A DNA stretch of 64,000 bases from the NCBI RefSeq assembly GCF_041381155.1, contig NC_091144.1:5861501-5925500 (forward strand). The letters are read 5' to 3'. The stretch comes from Argopecten irradians. Its lineage: Eukaryota; Mollusca; Bivalvia; Pectinida; Pectinidae. The number at the start of each line of letters is the position of its first letter. Within the stretch, counting starts at the first letter, position 1. The notes under the pieces were generated by a model. The model was not told where the DNA came from, did no database searches, and saw nothing but the letters and a program-made list of their open reading frames with translations. Positions 53,555 to 64,000 of this stretch are shown here, in pieces. The position numbers and the translations under genes are program-made.

Positions 53555-56335
53555 TTTATAAAACCACCTCAACACCAGGGATTCAGGATTCTAAACCACC
53601 TCAACACCAGGGATTCAGGATTCTAAACCACCTCAACACCAGGGATTCAGGATTCTAAACCACCTCAACACCAGGGATTCAGGATTCTAAACCACCTCAA
53701 CACCAGGGATTCAGGATTCTAAACCACCTCAACACCAGGGATTCAGGATTCTAAACCACCTCAACACCAGGAATTCAGGATTCTAAACCACCTCAACACC
53801 AGGGATTCAGGATTCTAAACCACCTCAACACCAGGGATTCAGGATTCTAAACCATCTCAACACCAGGGATTCAGGATTCTAAACCACCTCAACACCAGGA
53901 ATTCAGGATTCTAAACCACCTCAACACCAGGGATTCAGGATTCTAAACCACCTCAACACCAGGGATTCAGGATTCTAAACCACCTCAACACCAGGAATTC
54001 AGGATTCTAAACCACCTCAACACCAGGGATTCAGGATTCTAAACCACCTCAACACCAGGGATTCAGGATTCTAAACCACCTCAACACCAGGGATTCAGGA
54101 TTCTAAACCACCTCAACACCAGGGATTCAGGATTCTAAACCACCTCAACACCAGGGATTCAGGATCCTAAACCACCTCAACACCAGGGATTCAGGATCCT
54201 AACCATCTCAACACCAGGGATTCAGGATTCTAAACCACCTCAACACCAGGGATTCAGGATTCTAAACCACCTCAACACCAGGGATTCAGGATTCTAAACC
54301 ACCTCAACACCAGGGATTCAGGATTCTAAACCACCTCAACACCAGGGATTCAGGATCCTAACCACCTCAACACCAGGGATTAAGGATCCTAACCATTTCA
54401 ACACCAGGGATTAAGGATCCTAAACCACTTCAACACCAGGGATTAAGGATCCTAAACCACCTCAACACCAGGGATTAAGGATTCTAAACCATCTCAACAC
54501 CAGGGATTAAGGATCCTAAACCACCTCAACACCAAGAATTAAGGATCCTAAACCATCTCAACACCAGGGATTAGGATCCTAAACCACCTCAACACCAAGA
54601 ATTAAGGATCCTAAACCATCTCAACACCAAGAATTAAGGAACCTAAACCATCTCAACACCAAATTAAGGATCCTAAACCATCTCAACACCAGGGATTAAG
54701 GATCCTAAACCACCTCAACACCAGGGATTAAGGATCCTAAACCACCTCAACACCAGGGATTAAGGATCCTAAACCACCTCAACACCAGGGATTAAGGATC
54801 CTAAACCACCTCAACACCAGGGATTAAGGATCCTAAACCACCTCAACACCAGGGATTAAGGATCCTAAACCACCTCAACACCAGGGATTAAGGATCCTAA
54901 ACCATCTCAACACCAGGGATTAAGGATTCTAAACCACCTCAACACCAGGGATTAAGGAATTCTAAACCATCTCAACACCAGGGATTAAGGATTCTAAACC
55001 ACCTCAACACCAGAGATTAAGGATCCTAAACCACCTCAACACCAGGGATTAAGGATCCTAAACCACCTCAACACCAGGGATTAAGGATCCTAAACCCTCA
55101 ACACCAGGGATTAGGATCCTAACCACTCACACCAGGGATTAAGGATCCTAAACCACCTCAACACCAGGGATTAAGGATCTAAACCACCTCAACACCAGGG
55201 ATTAAGGATCCTAAACCACTCAACACCAGGATTCAGGATCCTAAACCACTCAACACCAGGGATTAAGGATCCTAAACCACCTCAACACCAGGGATTAGGA
55301 TCCTAAACCATCTCAACACCAGGGATTAAGGATCCTAAACCACCTCAACACCAGGGATTAAGGATCCTAAACCACCTCAACACCAGGGATTAAGGATCCT
55401 AAACCACTCAACACCAGGGATTAAGGATCTAAACCACCTCAACACCAGGGATTAAGGATCCTAAACCACCTCAACACCAGGGATTAAGGATTCTAAACCA
55501 CCTCAACACCAGGGATTAAGGATCCTAAACCACCTCAACACCAGGGATTCAGGATCCTAAACCACCTCAACACCAGGGATTAAGGATCCTAAACCACCTC
55601 AACACCAGGGATTAAGGATCTAAACCACCTCAACACCAGGGATTAAGGATTCTAAACCACCTCAACACCAGGGATTCAGGATTCTAAACCACCTCAACAC
55701 CAGGGATTCAGGATCCTAACCATCTCAACACCAGGGATTCAGGATTCTAAACCACCTCAACACCAGGGATTCAGGATCCTAAACCACCTCAACACCAGGG
55801 ATTAAGGATCCTAAACCATCTCAACACCAGGGATTCAGGATCCTAAACCACCTCAACACCAGGGATTCAGGATCCTAAACCACCTCAACACCAGGGATTA
55901 AGGATCCTAACCATCTCAACACCAGGGATTAAGGATCCTAAACCACTCAACACCAGGGATTAAGGATCCTAAACCACCTCAACACCAGGGATTAAGGATC
56001 CTAAACCACCTCAACACCAGGGATTAAGGATCCTAAACCACCTCAACACCAGGGATTAAGGATCCTAAACCACCTCAACACCAGGGATTAAGGATCCTAA
56101 ACCACCTCAACACCAGGGATTAAGGATCCTAAACCACCTCAACACCAGGGATTAAGGATCCTAAACCATCTCAACACCAGGGATTAAGGATTCTAAACCA
56201 TCTCAACACCAGGGATTAAGGATCCTAAACCACCTCAACACCAGGGATTAAGGATCCTAAACCACCTCATCACCAGGGATTAAGGATCCTAAACCATCTC
56301 AACACCAGGGATTAAGGATCCTAAACCATCTCAAC
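53555..56335. repeat. 32-bp minisatellite, about 87 copies
   Basis: The unit is AAACCACCTCAACACCAGGG followed by ATTAAGGATCCT. Early units (to about 54340) carry ATTCAGGATTCT and later ones mostly ATTAAGGATCCT, with a mixed zone around 55540-55900. Single-base deletions cluster at 55090-55260. It is the longest array in the window and lies between SRP72 and ZRANB1. Confidence 0.97.
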
Positions 56336-58316
56336 ACAGTACAATTAAAGAAAATGTTATACATGTATACAGACACAGTTTCATTTCAAATTTGACTAAA
56401 ACTGTCTTCCAAATGTTCAAGTTTATCTAAAAGGCCTGCATTGTTTTAAGGAAGTTAAATATCCCAGTGGAAAGATATTTAACTTCAAAAGCAGACTTAC
56501 GTCATAAGCATTTCCAACTACAAAATGTAACAATCATTCTATAAAGAACATATACATAATTACCGTAACAATATTTGTTTGATTGTTTTCATAACAAAAA
56601 TATAGGCTCAACCAGACACCAATCCTACCTATGGGAGGTCACATATATATATTGAAATCTAAAAATCCCTTACATTATCACCATGACAACACAAGACATT
56701 AGTTACAGTTCCTTTTGTAGTGAAGATTTACTTGCTACTGTGAGTAATTTTACGGAAAGCAGTATTTGTTTTCTTCTTTTTTCCCCACACTGTTACTAGA
56801 AGGAGGAGATAACTCCAAATGCTTAAAGATACAACACAGTTTAACATCATAATTCATCGTCGTAATAAAACCCTAACTAGGAGATGAGGCTGGGTATTTA
56901 CCTGAGGTTCTATCTTAAATTCCCAAGACAAAAAGAAGTACATGTATATCTAAATCAAAACTCTGAGTGTTAAAAGTGACTTATTGTAAGTAACATTTTT
57001 ATACAATGTAATTGGTTGTAGATGTTTTATAGCAAGCTATGATTTAAATACATGTATTAAGAGAAAGGAAAACAATCTAAAATAAGCCACAAAATGAGAT
57101 CTCTTTCTTTAACATTTTGTGGTTTTTAATATTATAAGATTTTACTTTGGTGTATAAAGATATGATATTTAATTGTATCAAAATGATATAGTTTTAGTGA
57201 GTCTATATAGTATGCTAATGTATAAATTTAGCGAGTCTATATAGTGAGTTTATGTATAAATTTAGCGAGCATATATAGTGAGATAATGTATAAGTTTAGC
57301 GAGTCTATATTGAGTTAATGTATAAGTTTAGCGAGTTTATATTGAGTTAATGTATAAGCCGAGTGTCCACCTAATCTCTACCAGGCAGTGGTTTGTTATC
57401 ATGGCACAGTGTACTTAAAAATCTCTATATACTAACTTTATAACATCAATTTCAGGATATGTAAATTATTGATATTAGTAAATATTTGTACTGTTATATA
57501 AACATTCCATATGGTTATATATGAACACTAAAGTTCAGAGATCACCTTGAATAAACATATAAATCACATTAATTCCAGTGTTATCAATTTATTTTTTGTA
57601 TCGTTAGAATATTTGGTACATATTCATTATCATACTCTGTCCTTCCAGACTTATGCGCTATTCAGGGTCAATTTTAATTGCTATTTTATTAGTTTAAATG
57701 CCAGAATTATGTTTTGTTTCCTTTCAGAAGAGAATATTGGTACATATTCATTATCATACTCTGTCCTTCCAGACTTATGCGCTATTCAGGGTCAATTTTA
57801 ATTGCTATTTTATTAGTTTAAATGCCAGAATTATGTTTTGTTTCCTTTCAGAAGAACATGAAGTAATGTTCACAAACATGTGCTATTACAATCCTTACCT
57901 ACCCTAACAGCAAGAGCAGATAACTCTGTATTAGGCAAGTACAACATCACGTCATAGTTAGATAAACCTGACAGTACCAATTCTAGCAGGAAATCCCCTA
58001 TCCAGCCACAGTATAGAAAACTACCCTGACACTCAAAAAGGTATTCAATCACTTGTCTATGGGCCATGCAGGAAAGATAATACAATTCATTGGGTTCAAG
58101 TGAAAAACTGATAGTAAATGATACATTTTGATATTTTGCTTACAGTAGACTTGACAAACAACAGAGAAATAATTTGTGTAACTGGGACACTACATATAAC
58201 TTCAGAATGTCAAACCCTGGCTACTGCACCTCCTTACAATAACAATCAACATGGTTAAATGGGAAATGAAAGAAATGCAGAATCAAATCTAACAAGTGGT
58301 GATATTTAATAAAATT
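56336..58316. other. ZRANB1 downstream region with short repeats
   Basis: It holds a degenerate 30-35-bp repeat at 57190-57360 (TTTAGCGAGTCTATATAGTG) and a 124-bp tandem duplication at 57615-57850 (CATACTCTGTCCTTCCAGAC). The part nearest 58316 is probably ZRANB1 3' UTR. No exon is recognised. Confidence 0.5.
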
Positions 58317-58550
58317 CTATTCCTGATCACTTTCCCCATCACTAGAGAAATTCTGAGCAGCCACTAAACTAGCTGGGTTCCCTGAGGGTACATTTGAGTG
58401 TGAGAGTTGGCGGTAATGGTCAACCCAATCCTCCAACATCCTCTTGACCAGTAGTGGACGCTTTCCTATTTTCTGTAGGGCCACTAGACTGCCTCCTTTT
58501 GTAACGGAGACATCAAGCCACTCTCTTAACAACAGTTCTTCTCTGCCAAC
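58317..58550 (-). CDS. ZRANB1: ZRANB1 last coding exon
   Basis: Acceptor TATTGTTACAG; stop TAG at 58319-58317. It encodes VGREELLLREWLDVSVTKGG, SLVALQKIGKRPLLVKRMLE and DWVDHYRQ, then an acidic Ser-rich tail (family: EKLLREWLDCCVTEGGVLVAMQ...VEKWLDRYRQ). Confidence 0.95.
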   Translation of the reverse strand, partial: VGREELLLREWLDVSVTKGGSLVALQKIGKRPLLVKRMLEDWVDHYRQLSHSNVPSGNPASLVAAQNFSSDGESDQE

Positions 58551-61500
58551 CTGTAACAATATGAAAACAAGTCAAATTTAAAATCCATCGACATTTAATG
58601 TCACTAAGACAAATTATAGAAACTAGCGAGTCAATCAAACATACAAATTACCTGTACAAGAAACTAGCGAGTCAATCAAACATGCAAATTACCTGTACAA
58701 GAAACTAGCGAGTCAATCAAACATACAAATTACCTGTACAAGAAACTAGCGAGTCAATCAAACATACAAATTACCTGTACAAGAAACTAGCGAGTCAATC
58801 AAACATACAAATTACCTGTACAAGACACTAGCGAGTCAATCAAACATACAAATTACCTGTACAAGAAACTAGCGTGTCAATCAAACATACAAATTACCTG
58901 TACAAACTCCCTACACCTAAACTTACAATGGGTAATCATTGTTCCTACAAATGTTACTTTGGTTACACTTACAAAACTTACTATAATGATATCACTAAAG
59001 TTTCTACAACGGCTTCTATGGCCAATTTTTCATTCTTACAATAGTTACTATTATAATAATGATATCACAAAGTTTCTACATTGGAAGCTATGACAAAGGT
59101 CAACATGGAATTACACAGTTCCTAAAGTGGTTAAAGGGACAATTCAGTCTTAGAGAACATTAAAATCTGTACATATACCGGAAAACCAGTTCTAATGGAA
59201 ATTAGATCAGTCTTACTGTGACATGCCTGAAAAGCCCATGGTTGTGACATATGTGTAGATGTTCAAACTCGCTCGCTGTCCGCCATTACACATTGTGATC
59301 GAACTACTTGTATGCCGAACCTGTCCCTTGCTCGTAGAGTAATGCTACTTTTGTCTAGAACGGCTCAAATCGCTCTGACAGTAGTGTGTTTACCTTATTA
59401 GGTGAATTGTCCTGCCTAAAAACCATTTTATCACCTTCTCAGTGGTTATGTAGTTTATTTGTTTAACGTGCGTGACTTTGGCTCGGGTATGGGTACAGCG
59501 TCCATATTGCACCTGCTTAATCGTATTGATCAACGATTTGATATTTCAACGATAGTAATTAAAATACTAAACAATGACATGGAATTTGTCAATATTTTAT
59601 GTTATATGTTTCATAAGAAATGTAGAACAAAACATTTATGCTGTATTTTGCTTCTTGTTTATGTAAAAATTAGCCTGAGTGAATTGTCCCTTTAAACAAT
59701 GTTGTTATGGAAACTACTAATTCCTTATACCAAGGTTGGGCTGAACGTGACGCCACACGATAGAGCAGGAGAGGACAGACATAGATAACAGAGTCTCCCT
59801 CCATTTTGTATCAGGGCAATTGTATTGTTAAATATTGTTCCTTCAACAGGGCATCACACTTTGATGACTTCGATATGACTATGGTTACTTTCAGTTCACT
59901 GCATGGTGAATATGTTTAAAGCTTGGTTCCGACAATAATTACAGTGATAGTTACAGATAATTCCAACAATGATCGCTGTACATGTGGTAACGACTACTTT
60001 CTACTGCAACAAAATCCCTACTCTACCTCTGATGTCCGTAGGAAATGAACAGGAAGTAGTTTCCCCTCAACATCAACCAAAGGGAGATAAGCCATCTGTT
60101 CCTCCTCAGAGGTTTCAACGACAGCTCCAGCACCGATAACATCACTCGTGTTCATTTCCATGGTAACAAGGGCTGAGAAGTGACCGCGTGTGTAGGACAG
60201 AGTGACGGGAGACTTCCAGCAGAATCCTCTCTCCCACAGCAATGGAAGGTACACACCTAGGGAAAAAAACATATATGTTACATTAAATCTGTACCTCAAA
60301 GGTGAACAGAGCAATTCAGTTATACAACAAACTCAAATAAGCTATCAGTATATTTGTTAGTTGAGTAAATATAAAGAAATATTACTGTACATGTATTACA
60401 TGTAGAAATGATAACACTAGAAAGAACATCAACTTTATTATGAACATTGTTCAGAGAAAATTAGACCGAAAGGTTATAAAACAAAACCTACCTTGGAAGC
60501 GCGCTAGTCCAATAGTCTCCCCACGAAAACTTTTTACATATTTCACGCCATACACAATTACTGGTCTCCTGAGTATATGAGCTATGGCAAAAATGTGGAT
60601 CTGCTCTAAAGAAGCACCTGTATAAAACAATCCATAGATTCATTAAATGTAACATGGATTAAAAGAGCATGAGTTGGACTTAATTATTACAAAGATTCGA
60701 CTGAATCCTTTAGGGAGGCAATTGCAAGGAAAATACTTTTCTGGAAAAACGGCTGTAGTTGTACAAGTGGTGTCAGAGCCACCAGAACATTACCTGTAGG
60801 TAGGGTTATAACATTCTGATATATTTAGCATTAATACTGATACACTGGGGGTGTATATACACCAAATATGATATTATCATCTACACCGAGAGTTGCCTTA
60901 TATATTTGATAACATGTAAATAAATCACATATGCAGAACAGTACCTGGAGTACACGCTATACTGAGGATATCTGCCCAGTCGTTCTGCCACTGAGCTTCG
61001 TCCAATGTGAAGTGAAGCATTTCTGCATGCATGGCTTCGTACTCCTTCCAACGAGGGTAAAACCTGCAAAAGTAATAATTTATATTTTCAATAACATATA
61101 AATGAAGACGGCCAACACCATATTTATGTTACGTCACATTCTTTGCAAAAATATATCATGGCAATGTCACAGGTGTGCTATCTATAAATGATCCTTATTT
61201 ATCTCACCTTATAAACATCTACATCATGTCTGTGTGTCTGAGGTGTTGTGTGTGACCTAGTTATCTCCCCTTTTAAAGACCTTCATCATGTCTGTGTGGC
61301 TGAGGCGTTTTTACGGTGACTTCTAGTTATCTCCCCTTATAAACATCTACATCATGGTTGTGTCTGAGGTGTTGTGTGTGACCTAGTTATCTCCCCTTAT
61401 AAACATCTACATCATGTCTGTGTGACTGAGGTGTTGTGTGTCACACACAACACCTCAGTCACACAGACATGATGTAGATGTTTATAAGGGGAGATAACTA

Positions 61501-64000
61501 AGAGTCACCGTAAAAACACCTCAGTCACCCAGACATGATGAAGGTGTTTATAAGGGGAGATAACTAGGTCAATTTTATTGTGTGTGACCTAGTTATCTCC
61601 CCTTATAAACACCTTCATCATGTCTGTGTGACTGAGGTGTTTTTACGGTGACTCCTAGTTATATCCCCTTATAAACATCTACATCATGGCTGTGTGTCTG
61701 AGGTGTTGTGTGTGACCTAGTTATCTCCCCTTTTAAACACCTTCATCATGGCTGTGTGACTGAGGTGTTGTGTGTCTGAGGTGTTGTGTGTGACCTAGTT
61801 ATATCCCCTTATAAACATCTACATCATGGCTGTGTGACTGAGGTGTTGTGTGTGACCTAGTTATCTCCCCTTATAAACACCTTCATCATGTCTGTGTGAC
61901 TGAGGTGTTTTTACGGTGACTCCTAGTTATATCCCCTTATAAACATCTACATCATGGCTGTGTGACTGAGGTGTTGTGTGTGACCTAGTTATATCCCCTT
62001 ATAAACATCTACATCATGGCTGTGTGACTGAGGTGTTGTGTGTGACCTAGTTATCTCCCCTTATAAACACCTTCATCATGTCTGTGTGACTGAGGTGTTT
62101 TTACGGTGACTCCTAGTTATATCCCCTTATAAACACCTTCATCATGTCTGTGTGACTGAGGTGTTTTTACGGTGACTCCTAGTTATATCCCCTTATAAAC
62201 ATCTACATCATTGCTGTGTGACTGAGGTGTTGTGTGTGACTTTGTTATATCCCCTTATAAACATCTACATCATGGTTGTGTGACTGAGGTGTTGTGTGTG
62301 ACCTTGTTATATCCCCTTATAAACATCTATATCATGGCTGTGTGTCTGAGGTGTTGTGTGTGACCTAGTTATCTCCCCTTTTAAACACCTTCATCATGGC
62401 TGTGTGACTGAGGTGTTGTGTGTCTGAGGTGTTGTGTGTGACCTAGTTATATCCCCTTATAAACATCTACATCATGGTTGTGTGACTGAGGTGTTGTGTG
62501 TGACCTAGTTATATCCCCTTATAAACATCTACATCATGGTTGTGTGACTGAGGTGTTGTGTGTGACCTAGTTATATCCCCTTATAAACATCTACATCATG
62601 GTTGTGTGACTGAGGTGTTGTGTGTGACCTTGTTATATCCCCTTATAAACATCTACATCATGGCTGTGTGACTGAGGTGTTGTGTGTGACCTAGTTATCT
62701 CCCCTTATAAACACCTTCATCATGTCTGTGTGACTGAGGTGTTTTTACGGTGACTCCTAGTTATATCCCCTTATAAACATCTACATCATGGCTGTGTGAC
62801 TGAGGTGTTGTGTGTGACCTAGTTATATCCCCTGATAAACATCTACATCATGGTTGTGTGCCTGAGGTTTTTTTGTGTGACTCATAATTCTCCCCTTATA
62901 AACATCTACATCATGGCTGTGTGACTGAGGTGTTGTGTGTGACCTAGTTATATCCCCTTATAAACATCTACATCATGGTTGTGTGCCTGAGGTTTTTTTG
63001 TGTGACTCATAATTCTCCCCTTATAAACATCTACATCATGGCTGTGTGACTGAGGTGTTATGTGTGTCCTAGTTATATCCCCTTATAAACATCTACATCA
63101 TGGTTGTGTGCCTGAGGTTTTTTTGTGTGACTCATAATTCTCCCCTTATAAACATCTACATCATGGCTGTGTGACTGAGGTGTTGTGTGTGACCTAGTTA
63201 TATCCCCTTATAAACATCTACATCATGGTTGTGTGCCTGAGGTTTTTTTGTGTGACTCATAATTCTCCCCTTATAAACATCTACATCATGGTTGTGTGAC
63301 TGAGGTGTTGTGTGTGACCTAGTTATATCCCCTTATAAACATCTACATCATGGTTGTGTGACTGAGGTGTTGTGTGTGACCTAGTTATATCCCCTTATAA
63401 ACATCTACATCATGGTTGTGTGACTGAGGTGTTGTGTGTGACCTAGTTATATCCCCTTATAAACATCTACATCATGGTTGTGTGCCTGAGGTTTTTTTGT
63501 GTGACTCATAATTCTCCCCTTATAAACATCTTCATCATGTCTGTTTGACTGAGGTGTTTTTACGGTGACTCCTAGTTATATCCCCTTATAAACACCCACA
63601 CATCATGGCTGTGTGTCTGAGGTGTTATGTGTGACCTTGTTATATCCCCTTATAAACATCTACATCATGGTTGTGTGACTGAGGTGTTGTGTGTGACCTA
63701 GTTATATCCCCTTATAAACATCTACATAATGGTTGTGTGACTGAGGTGTTGTGTGTGACCTAGTTATATCCCCTTATAAACATCTACATCATGGCTGTGT
63801 GCCTGAGGTTTTTTTGTGTGACTCATAATTCTCCCCTTATAAACACCTACATCATGGCTGCGTCACTGAGACTGTCTGACATGGCTTTCCTTAGAGTGTT
63901 GTCAGAGTCAAAGATGCCCCATGTTGACTGAAGGATGGAATCAAGAAGACAGTCGCCTGCAGTTCTATTCCACAAGGCGTACAGACGGCTGCCAAGTCTA
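58317..64000 (-). CDS. ZRANB1: Ubiquitin thioesterase ZRANB1/TRABID, C-terminal OTU part, truncated by window edge
   Basis: TRABID is an OTU-family (A20-like) deubiquitinase that trims atypical (K29, K33) and K63 ubiquitin chains and is linked to Wnt signalling and cytoskeleton control. Five minus-strand exons are present: 64000-63851 (open at the edge), 61063-60945, 60617-60492, 60256-60027 and 58550-58317. All phases are consistent. Landmarks are ALWNRTAGDCLLDS with the catalytic Cys (codon 63951-63949), FYPRW, RRPVIVYGVKYVKSFRGETI, GVYLPLLWERGFCWKSP, TRGHFSALV with the catalytic His (codon 60182-60180), FLPLVD-like YLPLVDVEGKLLPVHFL and LLREWLD. The last exon ends in an acidic SSDGESDQE like the vertebrate tail. 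The NZF zinc fingers and ankyrin-like ubiquitin-binding domain would lie right of the window. All residues I can place as catalytic are intact. Confidence 0.95.
58655..58915. repeat. 41-bp minisatellite, about 6.5 copies, in the last ZRANB1 intron
   Basis: The unit is AAACTAGCGAGTCAATCAAA followed by CATACAAATTACCTGTACAAG. On the minus strand each unit contains CTTGTACAG|GTAATT, a donor-like string, but no exon bases. Confidence 0.92.
59135..59691. mobile_element. 557-bp MITE with TTAA target duplication
   Basis: The ends AGGGACAATTCA and TGAATTGTCCCT are inverted repeats, flanked by TTAA (59131-59134 and 59692-59695). Its interior open frame (59459-59695) is short and matches nothing I know. 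It lies in the last ZRANB1 intron. The ends differ from the element at 53061, so it is a separate family. Confidence 0.85.
60027..60256 (-). CDS. ZRANB1: ZRANB1 coding exon with catalytic His
   Basis: Acceptor TTTTTCCCTAG and donor GAG|GTAGAG. It encodes (G)VYLPLLWERGFCWKSPVTL, SYTRGHFSALVTMEMNTSDV, a variable loop, and YLPLVDVEGKLLPVHFLRTS E. The TRGHFSALV His is the OTU catalytic base. Confidence 0.96.
60492..60617 (-). CDS. ZRANB1: ZRANB1 coding exon (GASLEQ..FRGET)
   Basis: Acceptor TTTTATACAG and donor AAG|GTAGGT. It encodes (G)ASLEQIHIFAIAHILRRPV, then IVYGVKYVKSFRGETIGLAR and FQ, near identical to TRABID SLEQTHIFVLAHILRRPIIVYGVKY. Confidence 0.97.
60945..61063 (-). CDS. ZRANB1: ZRANB1 coding exon (FYPRWKEYE)
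   Basis: Acceptor TACTTTTGCAG and donor CCAG|GTACTG. It encodes FYPRWKEYEAMHAEMLHFTL, then DEAQWQNDWADILSIACTP(G), matching FYTRWKDWE...LREEQWQEDWAFILSLASQPG. Confidence 0.95.
61195..63845 (-). repeat. 62-bp minisatellite derived from the edge of the ZRANB1 catalytic-Cys exon, about 40 copies
   Basis: Plus-strand units read ACATCTACATCATGGCTGTG, TGACTGAGGTGTTGTGTGTG, ACCTAGTTATATCCCCTTAT, AA. The final copy at 63838-63875 is the real exon edge (ACCTACATCATGGCTGCGTC, ACTGAG). In minus sense each unit therefore holds a diverged copy of CTCAGTGACGCAGCCATGAT|GTAGGT, usually as CATGAT|GTAGAT. A subtype with CCTTCATCATG lost that GT. Two units at 61441-61570 are inverted. Confidence 0.92.
61381..61503. 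repeat. Perfect inverted junction inside the ZRANB1 array
   Basis: About 58-60 bp to the left of 61439-61441 (ending GAGGTGTTGTGTGT) are the reverse complement of the segment that follows (starting CACACACAACACCTC and running to GGGGAGATAACTA). The centre has essentially no loop. Array orientation switches here and again near 61570. Confidence 0.88.
63851..64000 (-). CDS. ZRANB1: ZRANB1 coding exon with catalytic Cys, partial at window edge
   Basis: It is open at the right edge and encodes RLGSRLYALWNRTAGDCLLD, SILQSTWGIFDSDNTLRKAM and SDSLSDAAM(M). GDCLLDS carries the OTU nucleophile. The donor is CATGAT|GTAGGT (phase 2), and the join gives AAMMFYPRW against vertebrate CSHWFYTRW. The reading without splicing hits TAG at once. 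Confidence 0.95.

Noticed and set aside
58655..58915. 41-bp array in the last ZRANB1 intron as another splice-anchored array
   Set aside because: Its units contain a donor-like CAG|GTAATT but no bases of a neighbouring exon.

Overview
The window is nuclear DNA from an invertebrate animal, most likely a bivalve mollusc. It is AT-rich and has many short exons with GT-AG borders. It also carries a tRNA-derived SINE, several MITE families and two interspersed repeats whose ends resemble repeats I know from mollusc genomes. No species can be named from the sequence alone. There are no prokaryotic operons, CRISPR arrays or rRNA genes.

Three protein-coding genes can be assembled exon by exon from splice sites and family similarity. 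(1) MGAT2, N-acetylglucosaminyltransferase II, lies on the + strand at 5025-17436 in 8 coding exons (480 aa). Candidate 5' UTR exons lie upstream. (2) SRP72, the 72-kDa signal recognition particle subunit, lies on the - strand at 48674 down to 30161 in 20 coding exons (663 aa). It is complete and converges on MGAT2. (3) ZRANB1/TRABID, a K29/K33/K63-type OTU deubiquitinase, lies on the - strand. Only its last five coding exons are present (58317-64000), and the rest runs off the right edge. The three genes belong to unrelated pathways (Golgi N-glycan maturation, co-translational ER targeting, ubiquitin editing) and show no operon-like link.

About one third of the window, roughly 22-23 kb by my count, is tandem repeat: some 30 arrays with units of 19 to about 190 bp. 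The largest are at 1018-2560, 11165-12790, 21690-23310, 40782-42431, 50010-52060, 53555-56335 and 61195-63845. Transposon-derived pieces include a pogo/Tigger-type element (44309-46094) with a truncated transposase ORF, two TTAA-flanked MITEs, a TA-flanked MITE, two copies of a short palindromic MITE, long perfect hairpins, tRNA-derived SINEs, and two elements with internal tandem repeats and related ends.

The most unusual pattern is that several intronic arrays are anchored on splice junctions. Each unit contains a copy of the exon edge plus its acceptor or donor, so the real splice site is simply the last copy of the array. I see this at MGAT2 exon 7 (16 upstream copies), SRP72 exon 8 (about 14), SRP72 exon 4 (about 10), the ZRANB1 catalytic-Cys exon (about 40 diverged copies), SRP72 exon 12 (2 extra) and SRP72 exon 3 (1 extra). 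In every case the unit length is not a multiple of three, so choosing a neighbouring copy would shift the reading frame.
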